Source: Pseudothauera nasutitermitis (lineage in GTDB: Bacteria; Pseudomonadota; Gammaproteobacteria; Burkholderiales; Rhodocyclaceae). From it: a stretch of DNA of 64,000 bases. Of this stretch, positions 1 to 9,003 are shown one piece after another (the first letter of the stretch is position 1; each line of letters opens with the position of its first letter). The notes below the pieces were generated by a model, which saw only the letters and a list, made by a program, of their open reading frames with translations, searched no databases and was not told the DNA's origin. The stretch covers positions 248,001-312,000 of the forward strand of contig NZ_SSOC01000004.1 of the NCBI RefSeq assembly GCF_004801295.1, in the 5' to 3' direction. The translations under genes and the position numbers were made by a program.

Positions 1-1263
1 GGCAACGGCGACGACGCGCAGGAAGTTGTACAGGAACTCGGCGCCCGGCTCAGCCTGGGTACTGAGCAGACCCGCCCGGACAACCCGCGCGCCTATCTCT
101 TCGCCATGGCGCACAACATGGCCGCGGACCATCTGCGCCAGCTCCAGCGCAAGCGCCAGCTCTTCGTCGCGCACGCAGGCGATGCGCTGCCGGAGCCGGA
201 AGGCCACGCCAGCGCCGATACGCTGGACCGGCACCTGCACCGCGAAGCCCTGCGGGAAGTCGCCCTTGCCCTGCATGCGCTGCCGGAACGCACGCGCGAA
301 ATTTTCCTGCTTTCCCGTGCCGAAGGCATCGGCCACGACGAACTGGCCGTGCGCTACGGCGTCACCCGCAGCACCATCGAGCGCGAAGTCATCCGCGCGA
401 CCGACCGCCTGCACAACGCCCTCGGGCACTGGCGCGGCGATGCGCCCGCCGGCCTGGCCGAACGCGGGCGCAAGCGGCGCAGCCTGCAAGCCCTGCTCGG
501 CATGCTGGTACTGGGCGTCGGCGCGGGTGGCGCGGCCTGGCAGGCGCAGCGCGAAAGCCGTGTGGAATGGCGGCAGGCGTGGCGCAACCCGCAGCGCTGG
601 GCGCAGCCGTACGGCCTGCCCGACGGTTCGCAGATCGTCCTCGATGCCGGCAGCGCCGCCGAAATCGTCTTCGAAGCCGGCCGCCGCCACGTGCGCTTGC
701 TGCGCGGTAGCGCCTGGTTCGACGTCGCCCATGCGCCGGAACGGCCTTTCGTGGTGGACATGGCCGACGTGCGTGTCACTGTGCTCGGCACCCGCTTTGC
801 CGTGGAAAGCGAGCGCACGGCGCAGGACGACGGCTGGATCGAGGTGCACGTTGCCGCCGGCCGAGTTGCCGTGACGCCGCGCGGCTGGCGTGCCTGGCTG
901 AGCGGCGAGCGGGAAGTGGTGCTGGGCGCGGCGCAGCGCATGCGCATCGTTCCCGGCCTGCCTTGGCAGGCCGCCCCCGCGCAGGCCGGCGCGGCGGAGG
1001 AAGTCGCCCCGTGGCGGAATGGCCGCATCGGCTTCAGCCGCGTGCCGTTGAAGGAAGCCGTCCAAAGGCTGGCGCGTTACCACGACCGTAGCGTGCAGGT
1101 GGATGAAACCGTGGCCGCGCTGCCGGTCAGCGGCGATGTCCGCCTGGATCGCGTCGAGGACTGGCTGCGCGCGCTGCCTGCCGCCTTGCCGGTCGAACTG
1201 CGGGACACCGCCGCCGGCTTCTTCATCGACGCCAGCACGATACCGGCGCGGCCCTTGGGGTGA
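1..1263 (+). CDS. ECF sigma factor fused to FecR-type anti-sigma/signalling domain (5' truncated)
   Basis: The frame is open from the first base, so the start lies upstream; 420 residues are visible. Residues 1-45 are the end of sigma region 2 (GDDAQEVVQE, then NPRAYLFAMAHNMAADHLRQ). Residues about 85-140 are sigma region 4 (LPERTREIFLLS, with the helix-turn-helix LAVRYGVTRSTIERE). A single hydrophobic segment follows at about 163-181, then a FecR domain (LPDGSQIVLDAGS, VTVLGTRFAV) and a C-terminal STN-like part (FSRVPLKEAVQRLARY). FecI and FecR are normally two proteins; here they are one chain without the usual cytoplasmic anti-sigma domain. Pseudomonas putida IutY is a known precedent. The STN-containing receptor just downstream is the likely sensor and target. 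A sequencing-error fusion is unlikely because the frame is continuous. Confidence 0.88.
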   Translation, partial: GNGDDAQEVVQELGARLSLGTEQTRPDNPRAYLFAMAHNMAADHLRQLQRKRQLFVAHAGDALPEPEGHASADTLDRHLHREALREVALALHALPERTREIFLLSRAEGIGHDELAVRYGVTRSTIEREVIRATDRLHNALGHWRGDAPAGLAERGRKRRSLQALLGMLVLGVGAGGAAWQAQRESRVEWRQAWRNPQRWAQPYGLPDGSQIVLDAGSAAEIVFEAGRRHVRLLRGSAWFDVAHAPERPFVVDMADVRVTVLGTRFAVESERTAQDDGWIEVHVAAGRVAVTPRGWRAWLSGEREVVLGAAQRMRIVPGLPWQAAPAQAGAAEEVAPWRNGRIGFSRVPLKEAVQRLARYHDRSVQVDETVAALPVSGDVRLDRVEDWLRALPAALPVELRDTAAGFFIDASTIPARPLG

Positions 1264-1394
1264 GGCGCGGCGCCCGGCGGACTCGGTGCTTTGTCACCCC
1301 GACAGGCCGGCGATCCAAAAATTCGTGCTGGAATCCGCGCGCAAATCCGACTTGTGGACGGTAAGCCCAACCACGACCGATCGGAGTCTTGCCC

Positions 1395-3821
1395 ATGAAA
1401 CCGCACAAATGCCGTGAACCCCGGCCCTTCCTCACCCGTCGCACGCTCGCCCGGTGGATCGCCGGCGCCCTGCTGGCCGGCGCCCAGGCCGCCCACGCGC
1501 AAAATTTGAATCTCGACCTGCCGGCACAATCGCTGGAAGGCGCCCTGGCCAGCGTCGCCCGCCAGAGCGGCCTGCAGCTGGCACTGGACCCCGCGCTCGC
1601 CGCCGGCCGCGCCGCGCCGGCGCTCAACGGCCAATACACCACCACACAGGCCCTTGACCGCCTGCTCGCCGGCACCGGCCTGCAGGCCGTGCGGCGAGGG
1701 GAGACGCTGGTGATCCAGCCCGCGCCGAGAGGCGGGGATGTGCTGCTGGCGTCCGTCACGGTCACCGCCGGCACCGGCTACAGTGGCACCACCGAGGGCA
1801 CCGGCAGCTACACCCAGCAAGGCCCCAGTCGCGCGGCGACCAGGCTGGCGCTGACGCCGAAAGAAACGCCGCAGTCCGTCAGTGTCGTCACGCGCCAGCG
1901 GCTGGATGATCAGCGGCTGGAAAAAATAGTCGATGTGCTGGAGGCAACCGTTGGTGTTTCGACTTTCCGCCAAAGTGTCGGGGCCGACCTGGACCAGCCC
2001 TATTCCCGAGGATTTTCCATTTCCAATTACCTCGTTGATGGTGTATCCCGCTCAAAATCGGCAAGAAGCACGCAAATGAACACGGCCGCATTTGACCGTG
2101 TCGAGATACTGCGCGGCGCCACCGGCCTGACCAGTGGCATGGGTTACCCCGGCGCATCCGTCAACATGGTTCGCAAGCGGCCGACCCGTGAAGCACAGAC
2201 CAGCCTCAGCCTGGAGGCGGGCAGTTGGGATCGCTATGGCGTGGGCCTGGATATGGCTGGCCCACTGACCGATAGCGGTCATGTTCGAGGCCGCCTGGTG
2301 GTCGATTACAAGGATCAGAAAAGCTGGTTGGATCGTTATGAAACCCAGCGCAGCCTGATTTATGGCGTTACCGAGATAGACCTGAGCAATGATACGTTGC
2401 TGACTCTGGGATTCAGCCATCAGAAAAACGGCAATGATTCTCCCTTGAGGTCAGGTGTCACCCTGTACTACAGCGATGGCAGCAAGATTGACTTGCCACG
2501 TTCCTATAATAATGCGCCAGACTGGTCTTACTCCGACATCGAGGAGTCGTATGCATTTGCCTCCCTTCGCCACAGCTTTTCCAATGGCTGGAAAGCCAAT
2601 CTCGAATTCAATTATCTGGAGGACCGCCATGATGAAATTTCATACTGGCGCACCGGGAGTGTCGATCGTGCAACCGGGCTGGGGCAGGCTATAGCCCCGG
2701 CACGTTGGTACGGCGATGGTCGGCAATATGACGTCGATGCATCTCTGAGTGGTGATTTTTCCCTGTTCGGCCGCAGCCATGAATTCGTTTCCGGGCTCTC
2801 TCTTTCTCAGCGAAAAAATCGCAGCGACAACTATGGTGGTTACGGGGGGTGGCTCTGGCCCTGGAACAGCAGTTACGACGGGACGATCAACAGCCCCATC
2901 CGGGAGTGGGATGGAAGCCAGGCCAACTATCCGGAATTCACCAAGAATAGCGATGGCAGGGGAAAGACAACGGAATATACCGCCTACTTCTCGTCGCGTT
3001 TCAACTTGACCGATCAGGCTAATCTGATCGTCGGCGCCAGGGTGATGGACTGGGAAGACGTGAGGGAAACGATTCCCTTGTCGGGCGCCAGGAGCAAAAC
3101 CGTCAAAAAAGAGACGGGTGTCGTGGTGCCCTATGCCGGTGTTACCTATGACCTGAACGATACCTGGACACTGTACGGCAGCTACACACAGATATTCCAA
3201 CCACAGAGTGCATCGGTAGTCGATATCAACAGAAAACCGCTGGACCCGGAAGAAGGTACTGCGTATGAAGTCGGCGTCAAGGCCGGTTTCTTCGATCAGA
3301 AGCTGAACGCTAACCTGGCCTTGTTCAAGGTGGAACAGGAGAAGGTGGCGGAATTCGATGCTACGACCAACGCTTACAAGTTGCTGGAAGGTATCAATAC
3401 CCAAGGCGCGGAAGTGGAACTGAGTGGCGAATTGGCCGATGGCTGGAACGTCTCCGCAGGTTACGCCTACAGCGTGAGCGAGGACAAGGAAGGCATGCGT
3501 GTGATGGAACGCATTCCGCGCCATACGGTAAAAGCCTTCACGACCTACCGTCTGCCGGGCGAGTTCAATCGCTGGACCCTCGGCGGCGGTGCCATCTGGC
3601 AAAGCAGGTATGGTTGGGAAGGCGCCAGGGACTATGGATGGGACGATCAAAAAAGCTACGTTCTGGCAAATTTGATGGTGCGCTACAAGCTGTCCGGTTC
3701 GACGGAGATCACTGCCAATCTCAATAACGTCTTTGACAAGAAATACTATACGGCGCTTGCCGATATCGGCGTGTATGGCCCCCCGCGGAACGTCATGCTT
3801 TCCCTGAAGCACAGGTTCTGA
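1395..3821 (+). CDS. TonB-dependent siderophore receptor with STN signalling domain
   Basis: The product has 808 residues. The ATG at 1395 is chosen over an in-frame TTG at 1389 because GGAG lies at 1382-1385. A signal peptide ends near AHAQ. An STN domain follows (residues about 38-110, [20 protein letters not shown]), then a plug ([27 protein letters not shown]) and a 22-strand barrel ending in a terminal Phe (LSLKHRF). This is the FpvA/FoxA/FecA class, which imports ferric siderophores and signals through its STN domain to a FecR protein, here the fused regulator directly upstream. The ligand cannot be told from sequence. The middle of the gene is less GC-rich than its neighbours. Confidence 0.93.
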   Translation: MKPHKCREPRPFLTRRTLARWIAGALLAGAQAAHAQNLNLDLPAQSLEGALASVARQSGLQLALDPALAAGRAAPALNGQYTTTQALDRLLAGTGLQAVRRGETLVIQPAPRGGDVLLASVTVTAGTGYSGTTEGTGSYTQQGPSRAATRLALTPKETPQSVSVVTRQRLDDQRLEKIVDVLEATVGVSTFRQSVGADLDQPYSRGFSISNYLVDGVSRSKSARSTQMNTAAFDRVEILRGATGLTSGMGYPGASVNMVRKRPTREAQTSLSLEAGSWDRYGVGLDMAGPLTDSGHVRGRLVVDYKDQKSWLDRYETQRSLIYGVTEIDLSNDTLLTLGFSHQKNGNDSPLRSGVTLYYSDGSKIDLPRSYNNAPDWSYSDIEESYAFASLRHSFSNGWKANLEFNYLEDRHDEISYWRTGSVDRATGLGQAIAPARWYGDGRQYDVDASLSGDFSLFGRSHEFVSGLSLSQRKNRSDNYGGYGGWLWPWNSSYDGTINSPIREWDGSQANYPEFTKNSDGRGKTTEYTAYFSSRFNLTDQANLIVGARVMDWEDVRETIPLSGARSKTVKKETGVVVPYAGVTYDLNDTWTLYGSYTQIFQPQSASVVDINRKPLDPEEGTAYEVGVKAGFFDQKLNANLALFKVEQEKVAEFDATTNAYKLLEGINTQGAEVELSGELADGWNVSAGYAYSVSEDKEGMRVMERIPRHTVKAFTTYRLPGEFNRWTLGGGAIWQSRYGWEGARDYGWDDQKSYVLANLMVRYKLSGSTEITANLNNVFDKKYYTALADIGVYGPPRNVMLSLKHRF

Positions 3822-3830
3822 GCTTCGATT

Positions 3831-3857
3831 CCACAGCGGCGCATGGCGCCGCTGTGG
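3831..3857 (+). terminator. Perfect 12-bp hairpin after the siderophore receptor
   Basis: CCACAGCGGCGC pairs with GCGCCGCTGTGG around an ATG loop, ten bases past the receptor stop. The trailing T-run is weak (GTGGTTCTCC). It is probably a transcription terminator. Confidence 0.6.
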
Positions 3858-4035
3858 GTGGTTCTCCCTGTCGCCCGCACCCGCGTGCTTGCAAAGAACT
3901 GTGTCGCGCGCAGTGGTTCGTGATGAACCGTGTGCTGCGTCACGGTATACATCCGCCACGGCGCTAGGCTGCTTGCAAACAAAAACGCGCCAGCGTTGCG
4001 CCCCCTGCCCCAATCTTCCCGACACGGAGTCGATC

Positions 4036-4725
4036 ATGAAGCCTTATTTCGCTGAGTTTCTTGGAACCTTCTGGCTGGTCCTGGGCGGCTGCGGCAGCGC
4101 CGTGCTGGCGGCGGCCTTTCCGGAACTCGGCATCGGCCTGCTCGGCGTATCGCTGGCTTTCGGCCTCACCGTGCTGACCATGGCCTTCGCCATCGGCCAC
4201 ATTTCCGGCTGCCACCTCAATCCGGCGGTATCCATCGGCCTGTGGCTGGGCGGGCGCTTCTCCGCCAATCAACTGCTGCCCTACATCGTCGCGCAGGTGC
4301 TGGGCGGCATCACCGCCGGCGCGGTGCTGTACGCCATCGCCTCCGGCGCCCCGGGCTTCGACGTATCCGCCGGCTTCGCCGCCAACGGTTACGGCGAGCA
4401 CTCGCCCGGCGGCTATACGCTGGGGGCCGCGCTGATCACCGAGATCGTCATGACCATGTTCTTCCTCATCGTGATCCTCGGCGCTACCGACAAGCTCGCC
4501 CCGCAAGGCTTCGCCGGCCTGCCCATCGGCCTGGCGCTCACGCTGATCCACCTGATCAGCATCCCGGTGACCAACACCTCGGTGAACCCCGCGCGCAGCA
4601 CCGGCGTGGCGGTTTTCGTGGGTGACTGGGCCGTCGCGCAACTGTGGGCGTTCTGGCTGGCGCCGATTGCCGGCGCGGCACTGGGCGCGCTGGCCTACAA
4701 GGCCATCCAGCCGCGCATGGCCTGA
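4036..4725 (+). CDS. aqpZ: Aquaporin Z
   Basis: The product has 229 residues and six membrane segments, and is a water channel of the MIP family. Both NPA boxes are intact (HLNPAVS and TSVNPARS). The spacing His (LIHLIS), Thr (TNTS) and Arg (NPARS) fits the narrow Phe-His-Thr-Arg selectivity filter of water-specific AqpZ rather than a glycerol facilitator. The ATG at 4036 begins the first conserved helix ([18 protein letters not shown]), with CGGAG seven bases upstream. It appears to be monocistronic. Confidence 0.95.
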   Translation: MKPYFAEFLGTFWLVLGGCGSAVLAAAFPELGIGLLGVSLAFGLTVLTMAFAIGHISGCHLNPAVSIGLWLGGRFSANQLLPYIVAQVLGGITAGAVLYAIASGAPGFDVSAGFAANGYGEHSPGGYTLGAALITEIVMTMFFLIVILGATDKLAPQGFAGLPIGLALTLIHLISIPVTNTSVNPARSTGVAVFVGDWAVAQLWAFWLAPIAGAALGALAYKAIQPRMA

Positions 4726-4846
4726 GCCGTTCTCGCCGGCAATGCAACGGAGCAGGGCAGCGCGCCCTGTTCCGCGCTTGCGCACCGCGCAGGCAAGGTA
4801 AGCTGTGCCCCGGGTCCGCCCCGCCAACGGCGACAAGGAGGCAAGC

Positions 4847-5383
4847 ATGCACGAAGAAATCCTGCGTTTCTGGTTCCAGGAGATCCAGCCCGCGCAATGG
4901 TGGAAGGTCGATCCCGCCTTCGATACCCTGCTGCGCGAGCGCCATGCCGGGCTGCTGGATCAGGCCGCCCAGGGCGAATGCCATGCCTGGCGCGGCAGCG
5001 CCCGGGGCCGCCTGGCCGAAATCATCGTGCTCGATCAGTTCTCCCGCAACATCCACCGCAACACTCCGCGCGCCTTCGCCCAGGACGGCATGGCCCTGGC
5101 GCTGGCCCAGGAGGCCGTCGCCGGCGGTGCACTGGATCGACTCGAGCCCATCGAGCGCGCCTTCCTGCTGATGCCCTGGATGCACAGCGAATCGCGCCTG
5201 ATCCACGCGGAAGCGGAACGCCTGTTCAAGGCCTGGGCGCCGGAAAGCAATTACGACTTCGAACTGCGCCACAAGGCCATCATCGACCGCTTCGGACGCT
5301 ATCCGCACCGCAACGCCATCCTGGGGCGGGAATCCAGCGCAGAGGAGGTGGAGTTCCTGAAGCAGCCGGGGTCGAGTTTCTGA
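4847..5383 (+). CDS. DUF924 family protein
   Basis: The product has 178 residues. The ATG at 4847 follows AAGGAGG, so the GTG 42 bases upstream is not used. Family features are the start EILRFWF, then LAEIIVLDQFSRNIHR, PWMHSES and RFGRYPHRN. DUF924 proteins are small all-helical, TPR-like proteins of unknown biochemical role, common in proteobacteria. Nothing in the context suggests a function. Confidence 0.85.
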   Translation: MHEEILRFWFQEIQPAQWWKVDPAFDTLLRERHAGLLDQAAQGECHAWRGSARGRLAEIIVLDQFSRNIHRNTPRAFAQDGMALALAQEAVAGGALDRLEPIERAFLLMPWMHSESRLIHAEAERLFKAWAPESNYDFELRHKAIIDRFGRYPHRNAILGRESSAEEVEFLKQPGSSF

Positions 5384-5448
5384 GGATGGGTTGGTGGAGG
5401 GCGGCTTCGATCCGCTCAACCGTTTGGGGCGAGTTGGCCTGAAGGCAT

Positions 5449-5841
5449 TCAGATATCGTTCATCCGTTTCAGATGCGCGGCCAGCGCCGAATCCATGGTG
5501 CTCAGGTGCAGGTCGAACCATCCCGGCAGGCTTTCGCACACGTAGGCGCGCGCCAGTTGCAGACGGCCGGCCTGCACGCTGCGGTTGAAGGCCATGAGTT
5601 CGCCGAGCACGCGCTGGTGTTCGTTGGTGTGCTCGCCGATGGCCGGGAAGCGGGTGGCGCGCATGCGGGCGTCTTCGGCGGCGAAATGCGCGCGGGTGTG
5701 TTCGAACAGTTCGGCGTACAGCGCGGGGAAATGTTCGTTGTCGGCCGTGGCCAGCGCGGCGGCCAGGGCGACGAATTCGCGGTGGGTGTCGTCCATTTCC
5801 GCCACGCCGAGGGTGTGGCGGTCTTCCTGGAAGGTAATCAT
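5449..5841 (-). CDS. Bacteriohemerythrin, second gene of a nif-type operon
   Basis: The product has 130 residues: a single hemerythrin domain binding a di-iron O2 site. Ligand motifs are visible in order: DDTHREF, EHTRAHFAAED, GEHTNEHQR and LHLSTMD. The ATG overlaps the stop of the upstream SIR2-like gene (ATGA), so the two are translationally coupled. Bacteriohemerythrins bind O2 and are thought to deliver or buffer it in microaerobes. The operon promoter is of sigma-54/NifA type, which suggests a role in protecting nitrogenase from oxygen or supplying O2 to respiration (inference). Confidence 0.9.
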   Translation of the reverse strand: MITFQEDRHTLGVAEMDDTHREFVALAAALATADNEHFPALYAELFEHTRAHFAAEDARMRATRFPAIGEHTNEHQRVLGELMAFNRSVQAGRLQLARAYVCESLPGWFDLHLSTMDSALAAHLKRMNDI

Positions 5842-6686
5842 GCACAGGCCGCCGGTTCGGGCAGGCCGGCGAGTTCGCGCACGTCGGCTTCCACCAGGGT
5901 GAGGCCGAGGCGGGCGCAGAAGCGGCGCTCCTTGTCGTTGGGCTCGGCGATCAGCGCCCAGCCTGCGGGTTCGGCGGCGCCGAAGATGAAGTCGGAGAGC
6001 AGCATGCGCGTGGTGTCGCGGTTGAGCCGCGTGCCAGCCACCAGGTACTTGAGGCCCTTGCGGCGTTCCTTGAGGAAGGGCGGGATGGCGAAGCCGCCCA
6101 TCAGTTCGGTGATGTAGTCGACGTAGTCGGCGTCGGAGGCGATCCATTGCGGCACCGGCCACGGCGTGCCACAGGGCTTGAACAGCACCGGGGCGGCGGG
6201 GTCGATGCCGTCGTCGGTGGTTTCCGCGCCGTAATCCTGGCCGTCGTGGCGGTAGAGCCGGTAGCGCAGGCCGCTGTTGATGCGCGCGGTGCCGACGATG
6301 AGGGTGTGCGGGCGTTGGGCGTAGCGTTTCTGCAGGCCAGTGTCGCGGTTCAGGTCGATGAGATAGGGCAGTTCCAGCCCGGCCAGCCAGCGGTGCACGC
6401 CGGCCTCGCTCCAGGCGTCGTCGGCGTAGATGCGCTCCAGCGCGCGATTGACCGCACTGCGCCCGCGCTTGAGTTCGATGTTCATCGCTGCGCGGGGGAA
6501 TTCGTACATCAGCCGGGGGGCCATGGGCTGGCCGTTGTTGAGCGCGAGGATGAGTTCGTCGCTGCTGGCGGGGATCTTCTGCCCGGTGTCGCGGTGGGTG
6601 ACGTCGGCCAGCGTGTCGGCGCCCAGAAAGGGCACGACCGTGCCGGCGGCGAGTCCGGTACGGATTTCGTCCAGGACGGTTTGCAT
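5838..6686 (-). CDS. SIR2-like domain protein, nif-regulated
   Basis: The product has 282 residues; ACAGGAG precedes the ATG at 6686. The N-terminus VVPFLGADTL resembles the nucleotide-binding start of SIR2_2-type proteins (usually PFLGAGxS). A mid-protein KPCGTPWP...SDADYVDYI matches the region that normally reads KxHG...DY. YLVAGTRLNRDTTRML resembles the C-terminal SIR2 loop. SIR2-family enzymes bind NAD+ as deacylases or NAD+ hydrolases. The usual catalytic His position reads Cys and the GAG motif reads GAD, so activity is uncertain. It is the first gene of an operon with a hemerythrin and has a -24/-12 promoter. Fold assignment is moderate; function is unknown. Confidence 0.7.
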   Translation of the reverse strand: MQTVLDEIRTGLAAGTVVPFLGADTLADVTHRDTGQKIPASSDELILALNNGQPMAPRLMYEFPRAAMNIELKRGRSAVNRALERIYADDAWSEAGVHRWLAGLELPYLIDLNRDTGLQKRYAQRPHTLIVGTARINSGLRYRLYRHDGQDYGAETTDDGIDPAAPVLFKPCGTPWPVPQWIASDADYVDYITELMGGFAIPPFLKERRKGLKYLVAGTRLNRDTTRMLLSDFIFGAAEPAGWALIAEPNDKERRFCARLGLTLVEADVRELAGLPEPAACA

Positions 6687-6728
6687 GGCGGCTCTCCTGT
6701 CGGATGGGCGGGGTGTACCGCGTTTTCC

Positions 6729-6743
6729 GCAAGAAAGGTGCCA
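6729..6743 (-). promoter_or_regulatory. Sigma-54 -24/-12 promoter of the SIR2-like/hemerythrin operon
   Basis: Read on the minus strand the site is TGGCAC-CTTTC-TTGC, an exact match to TGGCAC-N5-TTGC. It lies 43 bases upstream of the SIR2-like ATG and downstream of a NifA-type site, in the correct orientation. Confidence 0.85.
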
Positions 6744-6809
6744 TGCCGGCCGTATGCGCGCCGCGCCCCTGCCACGGCGCTCCGGCGGTAGCAGGTGCCG
6801 GTGCAAGGC

Positions 6810-6825
6810 TGTCGCCTTTGCGACA
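6810..6825. promoter_or_regulatory. NifA upstream activator sequence (TGT-N10-ACA)
   Basis: TGTCGCCTTTGCGACA fits TGT-N10-ACA and is a perfect dyad (TGTCGC/GCGACA). It lies about 67-80 bp upstream of the minus-strand -24 element, a typical NifA spacing. It could also act on the rightward PAS gene, but I see no good -24/-12 there. Confidence 0.8.
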
Positions 6826-6934
6826 AATACGACATTAGAGCTAAATTTCGGTCGCGCGGTGTCGATATGCTGGCATCGGCATTCGGTGAACAGAGCGGGC
6901 CACGGGTGTGGCCGCCTGCACAGCGGGGTACGGC

Positions 6935-7459
6935 GTGAAGAACAAGAACATCGTGGTGACCGGGCGTGAGGTGAAGCTCCACCCGGACGAGCAGATCATC
7001 AGCAAGACCGACCTCGCGGGGCGGCTGACGTACGCCAACCGCGCGTTCATGCGCGTGGCGGACTATGCCGAGCCGGATTTGCTGGGGGTGCAGCACAACA
7101 TCGTGCGCCACCCGGACATGCCGCGCGGGGTGTACCAGATGATGTGGGAAACCCTGAAGGCCGGAAACGAGTTCTTCGGCTTCGTGAAGAATCTGACCGC
7201 CAACGGCGATCATTACTGGGTGTTCGCCAACGTCACCCCCGACCGGGATCTGGGCGGCGAGCCAGTGGGCTATTACTCGGTGCGCCGTATTCCGTCGGTG
7301 CGCGGCGTGCAGGTGGCCAGCGCGCTGTACGCCGAAATGGTCGCCGCCGAGCGCCAGGCCGGTCCGGCGCGCGCCATGGAGGCCTCGCGCGCGCTGCTCG
7401 CCCAGCGCCTGGGCGGGGAATCGTACGAGCGCTTCGTGCTCGCACTGCAACTGGGTTGA
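6935..7459 (+). CDS. Aer-type PAS domain protein (CetB-like redox sensor)
   Basis: The product has 174 residues and no membrane segment. Residues about 8-125 are an Aer-type PAS domain that should bind [20 protein letters not shown], then [15 protein letters not shown] and [13 protein letters not shown]. The Arg, His and Asp of VRHPDMP correspond to the FAD-contact loop of E. coli Aer. The GTG start at 6935 begins the conserved domain, with GGGGT upstream. It ends ten bases before a chemoreceptor gene that lacks its own sensory domain. The pair looks like a split energy-taxis receptor, as in Campylobacter CetB/CetA. Confidence 0.88.
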   Translation: MKNKNIVVTGREVKLHPDEQIISKTDLAGRLTYANRAFMRVADYAEPDLLGVQHNIVRHPDMPRGVYQMMWETLKAGNEFFGFVKNLTANGDHYWVFANVTPDRDLGGEPVGYYSVRRIPSVRGVQVASALYAEMVAAERQAGPARAMEASRALLAQRLGGESYERFVLALQLG

Positions 7460-7469
7460 GGAACGCGCC

Positions 7470-8972
7470 ATGCCGCCCGTCGTGGATTCCGAACTGCATC
7501 ATCCCGCGCACCACCAGAGCCACCATGCGCTGTTCCTGTCGCGCCGCATGCTGGTGCTGTGCTGCGTGTTCTGCGCCATCACCATCGCGCTGGCGGTGAG
7601 CGAGGCCGTGCGCAACGGCTTCTACTACAGCCATGCGCTGTTTCCGCTGGTTTCGGTGGTGTTCGCGGTGTTCGCCTACCAGCAGTTCCACCGCCCGCTG
7701 CACACCCTGGGTTCGATGCGCGCGGTGCTGCGCGAGGCGCGCCGGGGCCGCCTGCACAAGCGCATCACGCGCACCGCCAAGCTCGGCGAGGTGGGCCAGG
7801 TGGCCTGGGAACTCAACGAGATGCTCGATCTGGTGGAGACCTACTTCAAGGAGGTGTCCACCTGCTTCGCGCGCGCGGCCAAGGGCGAGTACCACCGCCG
7901 CGCGCTCGACGGCGCCATGCCGGGGCAGTTCGCCGAATCCATGCACCGCATCAACGAAGCCTTGCAGGCCATGGAGGACAACGCCCACTACATCGCGCGC
8001 AACCGCCTCAGTTCCGGCATGCACGGGCTCAATATGAGCAAGCTGCTGGGCAATCTGCAGGGCAACCAGTCCGACCTGAGCACGGTGAGCCGCGAGATGG
8101 ACGAGGTGACCCAGATCGCCGACGACAACCTGGTGGCTGCGCGCGAAAGCCGGCAGACCGCCGAGGAGATCAGCGGCGCGTTGGAGAACATCGGTACGCG
8201 CATGGAGGAAATGCGCCTGGCCGCCGAGGAACTGGGCGAGGCCAGCCGGCAGATCGACCGCACCATCCTGATCATCGCGGAGATTTCCGACCAGACTAAC
8301 CTGCTGGCGCTCAACGCCGCCATCGAGGCTGCGCGCGCCGGCGAGCACGGCCGGGGCTTCGCGGTGGTGGCCGACGAGGTGCGCAAGCTGGCCGAGCGTA
8401 CCAAGAGCGCGGCCAGCGAGGTGGGCGGCATCATCGAGGGGCTGCGCGGGCGCGTCGACGGCATGATCGGCCAGACCGGACAGGCCAGCGAACTGTCTTC
8501 CGCCGCTGCCGGGCGCGTCACCGATTTCCGCGCGCGCTTCCAACGTCTGGCCGATTCTTCCGAACGCACCCTGCAATTGCTCGACCGCGCCAAGGATGTC
8601 TCCGACGCCTCGCTGGCCAAGCTGGATCACGTGCTCTACATGCAGAACGCCTACATGGCGATCGAGCGCAACGGCGAGGGCGACGAAGCCGGCCGCGCGG
8701 CGCAGAGTGCGCAGGATGCCGAACTGGGGCGCTGGTACCTGCACGGTACCGGACACACGCGTTTCGGTGCCACCGCCGCGTTCCGCCGCATCGCCAAGCC
8801 CAACGAGCGCGTGCACGAACGCGTGCACGAAGTGCTCGGCCTGCTCGGGCAGAACTGGGAGAACGATCCGGCGCTGTGCGAGCGCATGGTGGCGGCGATG
8901 CGCGAGGCCGAGGCGGCGAGCAGCGAGGTGCTGGCGTCCATCGACGCCATGGTGGCCGAGCGCCACGGTTGA
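7470..8972 (+). CDS. Methyl-accepting chemotaxis protein with degenerate CZB domain (CetA-like)
   Basis: The product has 500 residues. Two membrane segments (about 27-45 and 52-70) flank a very short loop, so there is no periplasmic ligand domain. HAMP-like sequence follows, then the signalling hairpin tip ([40 protein letters not shown]). The C-terminus from [11 protein letters not shown] resembles the zinc-binding CZB domain (LGRWY, ERVHE). The Cys normally two residues before LGRW is Ala, and the expected PH reads PN, so two zinc ligands look missing. It probably takes its sensory input from the PAS protein encoded just upstream. Confidence 0.9.
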   Translation: MPPVVDSELHHPAHHQSHHALFLSRRMLVLCCVFCAITIALAVSEAVRNGFYYSHALFPLVSVVFAVFAYQQFHRPLHTLGSMRAVLREARRGRLHKRITRTAKLGEVGQVAWELNEMLDLVETYFKEVSTCFARAAKGEYHRRALDGAMPGQFAESMHRINEALQAMEDNAHYIARNRLSSGMHGLNMSKLLGNLQGNQSDLSTVSREMDEVTQIADDNLVAARESRQTAEEISGALENIGTRMEEMRLAAEELGEASRQIDRTILIIAEISDQTNLLALNAAIEAARAGEHGRGFAVVADEVRKLAERTKSAASEVGGIIEGLRGRVDGMIGQTGQASELSSAAAGRVTDFRARFQRLADSSERTLQLLDRAKDVSDASLAKLDHVLYMQNAYMAIERNGEGDEAGRAAQSAQDAELGRWYLHGTGHTRFGATAAFRRIAKPNERVHERVHEVLGLLGQNWENDPALCERMVAAMREAEAASSEVLASIDAMVAERHG

Positions 8973-9003
8973 GCGGGCTGCCGGTCGGCTGCCCGGTGCG
9001 TGT

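Noticed and set aside
6871-6887. Possible rightward sigma-54 promoter for the PAS gene (TGGCATCGGCATTCG)
   Set aside because: The -24 GG is present but the invariant GC of the -12 element is missing.
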